Positions 49,944-57,944 of a stretch of 64,000 bases of DNA are shown here, in pieces. Made by a program: the position numbers and the translations under genes. The notes below the pieces were generated by a model that saw only the letters and a list, made by a program, of their open reading frames with translations, searched no databases and was not told the DNA's origin. Within the stretch, counting starts at the first letter, position 1. The number at the start of each line of letters is the position of its first letter. The stretch comes from Blautia wexlerae DSM 19850. GTDB taxonomy: Bacteria; Bacillota; Clostridia; Lachnospirales; Lachnospiraceae. The DNA is taken from NCBI RefSeq assembly GCF_025148125.1, contig NZ_CP102267.1, forward strand, positions 2,738,501-2,802,500. Direction: 5' to 3'.

Positions 49944-49975
49944 CTGCCGTGGCAGATAAATAGTACTTTTATCAT
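49944..49975. repeat. att core 2: element A / element B junction
   Basis: CTGCCGTGGCAG plus ACTTTTATCAT, 32 bases, as at 36,891 and 61,722. Confidence 0.75.
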
Positions 49976-50090
49976 TGTTGCATAACCTCGCATTTCTTAG
50001 TTTTTCTTGGTTTTTCGGGCTTTGTAAGCCTTTGTAAATTTTTGCTTTCTGGCATAACCTGGTTTATTTTCGCATAATATCGTCAGCAAA

Positions 50091-50110
50091 AGGTGTAAAA
50101 TAAGGTGTAT
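50091..50110. repeat. Arm-type repeats, element B left end
   Basis: AGGTGTAAAA and AGGTGTAT start 12 bases apart; partner pair at 61,642-61,662. An inverted TTTTACACC copy is at about 50,120. Confidence 0.6.
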
Positions 50111-50154
50111 GTTTTTCCATTTTACACCTTGCTATTTTCAATTAAAAATCGTAA

Positions 50155-51354
50155 TTACACAACCTGAATCCGGGCAACTTCTTCCCTGGCATCCTCAAGA
50201 TTTACATGCGTATATGTATTCAGCGTTACGCTGATATCTGAGTGGCCCATCAAATATTGCAATGCTTTTGGATTCATTCCGGATTTTGCCATATTTGAGC
50301 AATAGGTGTGTCGGCATACATGCGGTGTAATGACAGGCATCTGTACTTTGTAAGTATTATTATACTTCTGAATGATGTGTTGGAAATAATGCTCCCAGTG
50401 CAGGGAATAACAGATACTTTCATTTTTATCAAAGTATAAGAATCCACTTTTTCCATCTACCATAGGTTCTGCTTTGGGTGGGTTTCGTTTTTCTATTATT
50501 TTCCGAAAGCATTCCTCTACATCTGCAGTCATAGGTATCTTTCTCGTTCCGCTGGTTGTTTTAGTCTCTTGAATATAATATCCGATTTTTGATTTTTTCT
50601 GCAATTGATGATCGATGTTGATCGTATGCTCCTTAAAATCAATGTCAGAAATGGTCAAACCACAAAATTCCGAGATGCGAAGGCCGGTTTTAAATAATAT
50701 GTAAATCCCCTCATAATACCTGCAAAAATGAGGATCCTCCTTCACAAACCGCAGGAACTTTCGTTCCTCAGCCCTGCTGATTGCCTCTCTTGTCACACTG
50801 TCATTCACAACCACTTCCATTAGCTGAAACTGAAATGAATTTTTCCTGATCAGGTCATCATCCACTGCCAACTGAAATGCCGGACGAAGAACTCCTCGGA
50901 TTGAATGGATGGAACTATAACTTTTCTTTTCTACCTGCTGAAGATGTATCAGCCAACATTTTGCATCCGAAATCCGAACCGTATCAATCCTTCTTTTTCC
51001 AAATGGATCTTTCTTCAATAAATTGCTAACTGTTCCGTATCCTGCAACTGTAGTAGGTCTGACACCGGTTTTTGTTGATGTATATTTTTCAACCAGTTCC
51101 AGTACCGTCATATTTCCGCCATTTGTTGCAATCTGCTCAAAATGGTCCGCCTGGATTTTCTTCTCCATCTCCCGAAGCGACAAAGTACGGCGCTTTCCTT
51201 TCGGAGTTGCATCGTTATGGTCTAAGCGCCAGCTATATACGCAGCGCTCCTTTCCCATCTCATCGACATACTTAAATCGATATCTGCCATCAGATAACTG
51301 TATTTCTCCATTGTGTAATATACGTCCTCTATGATCTCTCCTTTTTTCACTCAT
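50155..51354 (-). CDS. int: Tn916-type tyrosine integrase (element B)
   Basis: The 399 residues begin with an N-terminal arm-binding domain (RRDHRGRILHNGEIQLSDGRYRFKYVDE), then a core-binding domain. The catalytic domain has Arg226 (TGLRISEFCGL), His345-x-x-Arg348 (HVCRH), His371 (GHSD) and nucleophile Tyr381 (TLNTYTH). All catalytic residues are present. It is 200 bases from att core 2 and points toward it, as in all three elements here. It could act on element A as well. Confidence 0.93.
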   Translation of the reverse strand: MSEKRRDHRGRILHNGEIQLSDGRYRFKYVDEMGKERCVYSWRLDHNDATPKGKRRTLSLREMEKKIQADHFEQIATNGGNMTVLELVEKYTSTKTGVRPTTVAGYGTVSNLLKKDPFGKRRIDTVRISDAKCWLIHLQQVEKKSYSSIHSIRGVLRPAFQLAVDDDLIRKNSFQFQLMEVVVNDSVTREAISRAEERKFLRFVKEDPHFCRYYEGIYILFKTGLRISEFCGLTISDIDFKEHTINIDHQLQKKSKIGYYIQETKTTSGTRKIPMTADVEECFRKIIEKRNPPKAEPMVDGKSGFLYFDKNESICYSLHWEHYFQHIIQKYNNTYKVQMPVITPHVCRHTYCSNMAKSGMNPKALQYLMGHSDISVTLNTYTHVNLEDAREEVARIQVV

Positions 51355-51489
51355 AATATTTTAGTCTCCTTCATCAAATGTTCATTTAACTTGGAAGACC
51401 GTCTCGGTTTATTCATTATACCACAAGACCTTTCCTTCGCTAAGATAAAATGAACATTATTTTCATTACTATTTCTTCTATTCTGTCAC

Positions 51490-51699
51490 TTAAACTGTGC
51501 TGGCTGTATCCAGATAATCTTCAAACAATTTCCTTTTGAATCGAATATGAGAACCTACTTCCAAAATGAAATCCGCTCCCTCATTTTCACCTGCGATTTG
51601 TCTCAATCTCTTTTCTCCAATTCCGTAATATTCTGCTGCTTCGGATACATTTAAAGAATATTTCTCCCAAACAGGTATTGTTTTTTCTGTATGATTCAT
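51490..51699 (-). CDS. xis: Excisionase (element B)
   Basis: The 69 residues, VWEKYSLNVSEAAEYYGIGEKRLRQIAGENEGADFILEVGSHIRFKRKLFEDYLD, have the Xis winged helix. It overlaps the upstream ATPase gene by 4 bases, so it is expressed with it. Confidence 0.87.
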   Translation of the reverse strand: MNHTEKTIPVWEKYSLNVSEAAEYYGIGEKRLRQIAGENEGADFILEVGSHIRFKRKLFEDYLDTASTV

Positions 51700-52511
51700 T
51701 CGCAGTCCTCCTCCCCTCTGTTTGTATTCAACAACGTTTTCGCTTTCTCCATTTTCATACTTGCAATCACTTCTCTCTTACTTGTGCCTCCAACATACAT
51801 AGGCGTACACATTTCTAAAATACGGTCATAGATACGTCTTTTATCTAACATGGTCTCGTTTTTTATTTCTTTCAGCGGAAGATTGGTCGTAATGATCAAA
51901 GGTCGTCCTGAACGGATTCTTCGATCTATGACGCTAAAAATAATTCCTAACGCATATTCTGAATTTCGTTCCACTCCAAGATCATCAATAATCAAAAGCT
52001 GATAAGACGCCAATGCATTGATATATTCCGTTTTGTCTGCCAGTGGAAATATATCATCAATAATGGTATTGAAATTTGTCATCTTTACCATTACTTCTTG
52101 CTTAAGAAGTTCATTGGCAATGCACCCCGCAATAAAACTTTTCCCGGTACCAACCGGTCCCCAGAACAAACAGCCTATATGATTTCTTTTCATTTCCTCC
52201 CAGTTATCAACATATTTTTTTGCTCTATGCATTACCGTATCTGACATATCTGCATTCTCAAATGTCCACTCTTCCATTCTGCTCTCGTCAAAACAGATAC
52301 TTGTATTTCTGCTGACTAATTCCCGGTGCTCTTTGTCTTTAAAATATTTTTGTTCTTCTTCATATACTTTTCTGTCACAGGCACATTGCCTGGAATGTTT
52401 CTTCATTCCCATAAATCCACCCTTGGGGAAAAATGCTTCTTTCGCTTCCCCACAGACTTTGCAGTATTTCAAGCCATCACTGCCTACACATACAGTATCT
52501 TCTTCTCTCAT
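51696..52511 (-). CDS. DnaC/IstB-like AAA+ ATPase (helicase loader type)
   Basis: The 271 residues run from ATG 52,511 (GGAAGGAGAGAG). An N-terminal zinc-binding part has CKVCGEAKEAFFPKGGF...CACDRK. Walker A is WGPVGTGKSFIAG and Walker B YQLLIIDDLGVER, with an arginine region IITTNLPL. It probably loads a helicase for replication of the excised element, working with the initiator whose remnant precedes it. Confidence 0.87.
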   Translation of the reverse strand: MREEDTVCVGSDGLKYCKVCGEAKEAFFPKGGFMGMKKHSRQCACDRKVYEEEQKYFKDKEHRELVSRNTSICFDESRMEEWTFENADMSDTVMHRAKKYVDNWEEMKRNHIGCLFWGPVGTGKSFIAGCIANELLKQEVMVKMTNFNTIIDDIFPLADKTEYINALASYQLLIIDDLGVERNSEYALGIIFSVIDRRIRSGRPLIITTNLPLKEIKNETMLDKRRIYDRILEMCTPMYVGGTSKREVIASMKMEKAKTLLNTNRGEEDCE

Positions 52512-52750
52512 CACAAACTCTCTCCTTCCCCATAGCAATAATTTACTTCATGATATTTATTACTTTTATATTTCTCAGTTACTTTACTAGGTGCCACATT
52601 TCCATACTTGTCTATCCAGCTATTCTTTCTCGATATCCGTGCCCGGTCATACAAAATCATATAAAGGAATTTTGCAGTTTGAGAAATTCGCAGCTTTAAT
52701 AAAAACTTCGGAAACTGGAAGTACTGAAGCATCTGCTCTGACTCCTTCAT
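52511..52750 (-). pseudogene. Replication initiator remnant
   Basis: The 79 codons start like a RepA_N-type initiator (MLQYFQFPKFLLKLRISQTAKFLYMILYDRARISRKNSWIDKYGNV). They then switch to unrelated sequence (APSKVTEKYKSNKYHEV...) and end after 33 more codons. A normal protein would continue with the rest of the winged helix and a C-terminal domain. Internal deletion is likely. The stop codon shares one base with the DnaC-like start. Confidence 0.65.
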
Positions 52751-52811
52751 GTATTCATATTTGATTCTTTTCTCGCCTCATTTCTGTTTCTAATTATTGT
52801 AAAAATCATTT

Positions 52812-53231
52812 TTATGCCGGCTCAAAAATGTCCTTACATATATTCAAAAGATGAAGGGCATAAATACAGGCTCTTGAGGAAAGTTTTTTATTTTTCCCGC
52901 CTAAATACCCTTTCATTAATACGAAACGCTGAGAGGCATTTTTACAGCCCCCTGATGAAATTTTTTTAATTTTTTCGGTTAATTGAATATTTGAAAACAA
53001 AAAACACTCACCTATTCCAGGTGAATGCCTTATCAAAATTTCCTTATTTTGTTGTCTGTGACACTTACTCAGAAACGCTTGCGTATCTGCTAAAATGTAA
53101 TTGCCTGCAATTATATTTTCACGTGGGTATGGGGACGTAATCCCCATCAAGTCTGCTACTCGTAAGTAATACAAAATTGTCAAAATGACAATACTGTAAT
53201 ACACGGGTGGATCTTGCTCTGGATGTAACAT
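52812..53231 (-). CDS. Doubtful 139-codon ORF
   Basis: An open frame without a clear ribosome site or recognisable domain (HPEQDPPVYYSIVILTILYYLRVADLMG...). Part of it is made of two imperfect DNA repeats (around 52,860-52,905 and 52,938-52,980: a GGCAT-x-TACAG segment followed by an A/T run), which speaks against coding. It could be a leader or decayed sequence. Confidence 0.25.
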   Translation of the reverse strand: MLHPEQDPPVYYSIVILTILYYLRVADLMGITSPYPRENIIAGNYILADTQAFLSKCHRQQNKEILIRHSPGIGECFLFSNIQLTEKIKKISSGGCKNASQRFVLMKGYLGGKNKKLSSRACIYALHLLNICKDIFEPA

Positions 53232-53337
53232 ATGAATTCATGCAATAATAGGCCCAAATGGGCACTTTCGCCATTTGAGCCTATATATTGTATGTCTTTT
53301 GGATGCCCCTTTGAAATAGCCTCTGCTGGCATAAAAG

Positions 53338-53372
53338 AAGGCAGACAGTCTTGTTATAAAACCACCTGCCTT
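53338..53372 (-). terminator. Terminator after arsC
   Basis: The 7-bp stem AAGGCAG with CTGCCTT has CTTTTATG after it on the minus strand. It ends the metal/redox operon. Confidence 0.5.
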
Positions 53373-53437
53373 GTTGATTATTCTTATATGTTTTTTTGTA
53401 TCTCATCCGTTCGACAAACTGCAATTTCTCAACTTCT

Positions 53438-53851
53438 TTAGTTTTCTTCAAATTCATCCAATCGTTGTTTCAATATAAAAATTTGCATCCTTATCTCATC
53501 AATAACCTTCTTAAACTCTTCGTCACTCTTTCCGGTTGGATCTTCAAGTCCCCAATTATCATCAAACGGTCTTTCGATAAACGGACATCCCACATTACAA
53601 CCCATTGAAATTGCAATATCCGGTACTGGTATCTCATCAATCAGCTTACTATATTGTCCTTCTGCTTCCATATCAATTCCATACAATTCTTTCATAATCC
53701 GGACTGCATCCTGATTAATCTGTAGTTTTGTTTCTGTCCCTGCCGAATAACTTTCAAATACATCCGAAGCCAGATGTTTTCCCAAAGCTTCTGCAATCTG
53801 GCTTCTGCATGAATTATGAACGCATATAAAAGCAACTTTTTTCTTATTCAT
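53438..53851 (-). CDS. arsC: Arsenate reductase, low-molecular-weight phosphatase type
   Basis: The 137 residues have a P-loop CVHNSCRSQIAEAL (catalytic Cys10, CX5R) and additional redox cysteines in SMGCNVGCPF (about 82-89), as in thioredoxin-linked ArsC. The Asp-Pro loop is DPTGKSDEEF. It reduces arsenate to arsenite for export. It overlaps the ACR3 gene by 8 bases. Confidence 0.92.
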   Translation of the reverse strand: MNKKKVAFICVHNSCRSQIAEALGKHLASDVFESYSAGTETKLQINQDAVRIMKELYGIDMEAEGQYSKLIDEIPVPDIAISMGCNVGCPFIERPFDDNWGLEDPTGKSDEEFKKVIDEIRMQIFILKQRLDEFEEN

Positions 53852-54587
53852 ACTTGAACTTCTCCTTTAATTTGTTTGCAATCTTCACAAGAGTAAGCAT
53901 TACCGGGACTTCTGTTAATACACCTACTGTAGTTGCCAGTGCCGCTGGACTTGATGTACCAAATAAAGCTACAGCGACTGCAACAGCTAGCTCAAAGAAA
54001 TTCGATGCACCAATCATTCCAGCCGGGGCTGCAATATCATACGGAAGTCTGATAATTCTGCATACTCCAAATGCCAGAAAGAATATAAAGAATGTCTGAA
54101 TGATCAGCGGAACTGCAATCAATATAATGTGCAGTGGATTGTCCAGCACCACCTCGCCCTGAAACATAAAAATCAGTATCAGCGTGAGCAAAAGTCCCAC
54201 TGTTGTTGCGGAATCAAATTTATGCAGAAAAGTCTGCTCAAAGTATTCCGTACCTTTCTTTCTGACTACCAGCAGCCTTGTTATGATTCCGGCTGCAAGT
54301 GGTATTACTACAAATAGAACCACACTCATAAATAACGTCTGAAACGGAACACTAACATTAGAAACACCAAGCAGAAATTTCACAATCGGTACAAATGCAA
54401 ATAATATAATAATGTCATTTGATGCCACCTGAACTACTGTATAAGCCGGATTTCCCTTTGTCAGCGTACTCCAGACAAATACCATAGCGGTACATGGAGC
54501 TGCTCCGAGAAGCACGGCTCCTGCGAGATACTCCGTCGCAAGATCCGGTGTGATCCATGTCTTAAGTTTTTGATTCTCTTCATACAT
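53844..54587 (-). pseudogene. ACR3-family arsenite exporter, lacking its N-terminal third
   Basis: The 247 codons cover the C-terminal two thirds of ACR3: the essential Cys motif LLGAAPCTAMVFVW, then about seven membrane segments. The family normally has about 350 residues and ten spans, so the first three or so are missing. The frame starts MYEENQKLKTWI with no clear ribosome site, 25 bases after the iron-sulfur gene. A deletion joined it to the upstream operon. Probably non-functional, though the core part is intact. Confidence 0.8.
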
Positions 54588-54611
54588 TCATTATAGCTTT
54601 TATCATCCATT

Positions 54612-55322
54612 TTATTTGCCCCAAACAGCCGCTGCATTCGACCTTACAAGCAGTTCTTCCACAGGCAGACCAATCGGACAAATATCATGACAAGATAACG
54701 ACTTCCCGCATCCCTCAAAATATTTCTTCTTATATTCAGCAGAAATCTCATTCAAATGAGTGCTTTCCTGTTCTTCATTCAGAATCCGAAATGCGTTGAC
54801 TGCAGCAACAGCGCCTGCGAAAGTCCCATTTGCAGAGAAGTTGGGACACACTTCAAGGCAGCAGCCACACATCAGACAGCGTGCCGACTGGTATCTCGGT
54901 TCATGTGTCCACGGATTCATATAAGCTTCACTTTCAAGCCAAAGGTTCAGTTTTTTCAAATTTTCAAACAGAATTGACCGGTCAACGATCAAATCTCTTA
55001 CAAGCGGAAATTTGCTTAAAGGTTCCAAGGTGATTGTAGAACCTTTTAACGTATGTAGAAATGTAGAGCATGCCAGCCTCGGACGTTCGTTAATCAGCAT
55101 GGCGCAAGCCCCACATTTTCGCACCATACAGCTACATTCCCAGCTGATGGGAGTAACTATATTCCCTGAATTATCTTTCAAAGGGGTTCTACTGTTCAAT
55201 TCCTTTAGAACATTGGCAACAGAGCTGTTTTTGCTTCCGTCAAACTCAAATTCCTGCCAATAACTGTCTGATTTCTGACTCTCCTGCCGCCTGATTCTTA
55301 TTTTATATACCAAGTGAATCAC
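54612..55322 (-). CDS. Fumarate reductase/succinate dehydrogenase iron-sulfur subunit
   Basis: The 236 residues have a ferredoxin-like 2Fe-2S domain with WECSCMVRKCGACAML and a later Cys in RLACSTF. C-terminal 4Fe-4S/3Fe-4S motifs are CLMCGCCLEVCPNF and GCGKSLSCHDICPIGLP. It carries electrons between the membrane anchor and the flavoprotein. Joined to the flavoprotein gene by an ATGA overlap. Catalytic direction cannot be told. Confidence 0.88.
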   Translation of the reverse strand: MIHLVYKIRIRRQESQKSDSYWQEFEFDGSKNSSVANVLKELNSRTPLKDNSGNIVTPISWECSCMVRKCGACAMLINERPRLACSTFLHTLKGSTITLEPLSKFPLVRDLIVDRSILFENLKKLNLWLESEAYMNPWTHEPRYQSARCLMCGCCLEVCPNFSANGTFAGAVAAVNAFRILNEEQESTHLNEISAEYKKKYFEGCGKSLSCHDICPIGLPVEELLVRSNAAAVWGK

Positions 55323-56863
55323 CGCCTTTCTGGAACAGGTACAAAGGAAATCTGTATCTGCTTTCCATCAAATCTGGCTACCGTTGTTTTAAGGTAATCA
55401 TCGTCATTGCTCTTCGGATAATCCTCCCGCCAGTGTGCACCACGGCTTTCTTTTCTTGCAAGAGCACTCTTTAGAACTGCCATGCCAAGCAATGGAAGAT
55501 TTCCTGTCAGCGCTTGTACCGTTTGAATCCCATTTAACAACGTATTCTCATTTCTGATAACGCCCATAGTCTCCTGCATCACTTTGTTTAATTGCTTTAT
55601 TTCTGAAATTTGAGACGCTGGTGGAAAATCTATCTGTGTCGCACAAGATAGATCTACTACATCTGCCTGTTCGCATGCTGATTTTGCCGCAACACGTCCT
55701 CCGTATAACGCTCCTAACAGAGAATTTCCACCAAGACGGTTGGCACCATGATATTGGGCACAGCATTCTCCGGCAGCGCAAAGATTCTGAATCGGCGTTC
55801 TGTGCTGCTCATCCACCAGAATGCCTCCCATAAAATAGTGAATTCCCGGTAAAACAGACACCGGTTCCTTTCGTATATCTTTATGCAGATAGGTCATACA
55901 ATCGTCTGCCAGACCAGATAGCTTATTTGAAATAATCTCCTCCGATATTTCCGTCATGTCAAGAAATACCTCTGATTCATGGCTGACCTTCCATATCTCT
56001 CTGGCGGTAATATCTCGTGGCATCAGATTTCCAAGCTCCGGGTATTTTTCCTCCATGAAATACCATTGTTTTCCATCTTTCATGGCAAACAACCTGCCAC
56101 CTTCCCCTCTGGCCGCCTCGCTGATGAGCATGCGTTTTCCACCACATTTCACAGTTGTCGGATGGTACTGGATCATCTCGCCATTTGCCAGAGGAACACC
56201 AAGCCGGAACAATTCTGCGGTGACTTCTCCTGTATTGCTCAGCGAACCCGTTGTATTTCCAAACAATCCGTGCATACCACCGGTGGCAACAATAACCGCA
56301 TCCCCCGGTAATTCCACAGTCTCCTGACTGTATTCATCCCTGATTACGCAGCCACAACAAATATTGCCACACAGACGAAGTGTTAGGAAAGAATGATGGC
56401 TGAACCGTTCTACCATACCAGATGCTTCTTTCCTGCGAACAGCGTCTATCATAGCTGTCATGATCTGCTTCCCGGTATCGCTCTGTGCAAAAGCAGTCCG
56501 TTTCTTTTTCTGCCCGCCAAAATTCCGCAGATCCACATCATCATAGCCACTCATGTTAAATTTAACTCCAAGTTTTAGCAGCCAGTGCACCAGCTCCGGT
56601 GCTGCCTGTGTCATTCCCCAAACTGCATTTGGATCTGCCAGACCACATGCTGCCTTTATTGTATCTGTAAAATGTTCTTCGGGACTGTCGTTTTCATCTT
56701 TTGTATTCAAAGCTGCGTTGATACCGCCCTCCGCCATAACAGACTGTGCCCGCTCTGACGGAAGGGAGGAAACCAGTTTTACATTGCATCCATTTTCCGC
56801 TGCCTGCAAAGCCGCTGAAAGTCCTGCCAGTCCAGCACCTATAATAATAATTGTCTTACTCAT
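55319..56863 (-). CDS. Fumarate reductase/succinate dehydrogenase-type flavoprotein
   Basis: The 514 residues run from ATG 56,863 (ATGA overlap with the membrane-anchor gene). The FAD fold is IIIIGAGLAGLSAALQAAE. The substrate-site residues are in QYHPTTV, ARGEGGRLF, HYFMGGI and the C-terminal ESRGAHWREDYP. It should interconvert fumarate and succinate or a related double bond. The complex is complete in this operon: flavoprotein, iron-sulfur and cytochrome-b-like anchor. Confidence 0.88.
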   Translation of the reverse strand: MSKTIIIIGAGLAGLSAALQAAENGCNVKLVSSLPSERAQSVMAEGGINAALNTKDENDSPEEHFTDTIKAACGLADPNAVWGMTQAAPELVHWLLKLGVKFNMSGYDDVDLRNFGGQKKKRTAFAQSDTGKQIMTAMIDAVRRKEASGMVERFSHHSFLTLRLCGNICCGCVIRDEYSQETVELPGDAVIVATGGMHGLFGNTTGSLSNTGEVTAELFRLGVPLANGEMIQYHPTTVKCGGKRMLISEAARGEGGRLFAMKDGKQWYFMEEKYPELGNLMPRDITAREIWKVSHESEVFLDMTEISEEIISNKLSGLADDCMTYLHKDIRKEPVSVLPGIHYFMGGILVDEQHRTPIQNLCAAGECCAQYHGANRLGGNSLLGALYGGRVAAKSACEQADVVDLSCATQIDFPPASQISEIKQLNKVMQETMGVIRNENTLLNGIQTVQALTGNLPLLGMAVLKSALARKESRGAHWREDYPKSNDDDYLKTTVARFDGKQIQISFVPVPERR

Positions 56864-57399
56864 AGATATTGCCACCCAATATAATATAAAATAACCGCTC
56901 CCGCTATAAAAAGAAGAAGCACCGAAAGGATCAAATAAATATCGCTCCTTCGTTCTTTATAACTAATAATTCCCAGTGATACGAGCAATGGGCGTATATT
57001 GATAAAAATATGAACAAAGATTGCCGCTACGAACAAAAGCTGAGTTACCATCTTTACCGTTGTAAAAGGGAACAAAATATATGTCCCATTCTGCACCTTT
57101 CCAAACAAGCCAATATGGAATAACAGCAGAATCAGTATTGCCATCCCACTGGCTCGTCTCGCCCAAAATATGGCGTTCTGTTTCAGATACATTTTTCCTG
57201 ATTGCTTCGCTGTCTGTAAACTCTGAACTGTCAGGATGACACCAATCACCGTATGCACAACAAGAATGCCAACACCAATCCATGCAAGAAGTTTCCCTGC
57301 ACTACTTCCAACTCCGTTCAGCATAAAGCTGCCCATGATTCCATGAATCATAAAAATGAGAAGCATTAAAACAGACAAAATCGTATTCCATTTTCTCAT
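56860..57399 (-). CDS. Cytochrome-b-like membrane anchor of the reductase
   Basis: The 179 residues have five hydrophobic segments and conserved-looking histidines at about 19 (FMIHGIMG), 49 (LVVHTVIG), 95 (LLFHIGLF) and 128 (IFVHIFIN), suited to heme b. It connects the soluble subunits with the quinone pool. GAGGTGAGC site. Confidence 0.78.
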   Translation of the reverse strand: MRKWNTILSVLMLLIFMIHGIMGSFMLNGVGSSAGKLLAWIGVGILVVHTVIGVILTVQSLQTAKQSGKMYLKQNAIFWARRASGMAILILLLFHIGLFGKVQNGTYILFPFTTVKMVTQLLFVAAIFVHIFINIRPLLVSLGIISYKERRSDIYLILSVLLLFIAGAVILYYIGWQYL

Positions 57400-57409
57400 A
57401 AATTCCCGC

Positions 57410-57928
57410 TCACCTCATTTCTTCGCTGTCCATGATCATATAGTCCATCTGTGTTAGCGTTGTAACGTCAATAAAATCATCCGATGCCAGGAATACATCA
57501 TACTTTCCACTTACCACTCTTGATAGCATCATTGTGTTACTGTACTCTTTCAGATCTACGGAAAAACCGGCCTGTTTCAACCTGTCACAGAGTTTCTTAG
57601 CATAACTGACAAGCGGATAATCCGTCTCAGATACATATAACCGAAAACTAATGTCCGTTTTCATGAGATCTGTTTCATTTGTTTCCGAATCGTCCAGTGC
57701 CAATTCTTTTAATTTATTCCGGGTGTTCTCGTTGTCGAGACCATCTGACATCATATTAATACCGAGAACATAAGAGCCTTCCAACTGTGCGGAGGCTTGA
57801 GCCGCCTTTTTTGACTTCGGTGTTGCTCCTGTGACTGCATCAATCATAGAAGGCGGTGAATGTAAAATGACACCAAAACCTACAAGAAAAACAATCGTAA
57901 CAACTAACAGAATCAGTTTTCGTTTCAC
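57410..57928 (-). CDS. Membrane-anchored protein: FMN-like motif joined to a binding-protein-like tail
   Basis: The 172 residues start at GTG 57,928 (GAGGTGGAAAT). An N-terminal signal/anchor (about 4-23) is followed by SMIDAVTGATPKSKKAA. That motif recalls the SGAT-type covalent FMN site, in which a Thr takes the flavin. The C-terminal half, YPLVSYAKKLCDRLKQAGFSVDLKEYSNTMMLSRVVSGKYDVFLAS, resembles the last lobe of family-5 solute-binding proteins (peptide/nickel). It may be an electron-transfer partner of the reductase or a rearranged relic. Role uncertain. Confidence 0.55.
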   Translation of the reverse strand: MKRKLILLVVTIVFLVGFGVILHSPPSMIDAVTGATPKSKKAAQASAQLEGSYVLGINMMSDGLDNENTRNKLKELALDDSETNETDLMKTDISFRLYVSETDYPLVSYAKKLCDRLKQAGFSVDLKEYSNTMMLSRVVSGKYDVFLASDDFIDVTTLTQMDYMIMDSEEMR

Positions 57929-57944
57929 ATTTCCACCTCATTTC

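Larger units (their letters stand above)
36891..49975. mobile_element. Element A: tyrosine-integrase mobilizable element
   Basis: 13.05 kb between att cores 1 and 2. Its two ends carry matching arm repeats: TTGGTAAAT/TTGGTAAA at 37,062-37,081 and at 49,846-49,864. From left: dead integrase, xis, iterons, VapE, CHC2, MobL, C45-like cargo, oriT, DUF3847, winged helix, Cys protein, XRE, two AT-rich cargo genes, group II intron, TnpV. Backbone homologous to IME1. Confidence 0.8.

Noticed and set aside
53232..53441. Plus-strand ORF of 69 codons
   Set aside because: It overlaps the arsC terminator hairpin, has no ribosome site and no domain.
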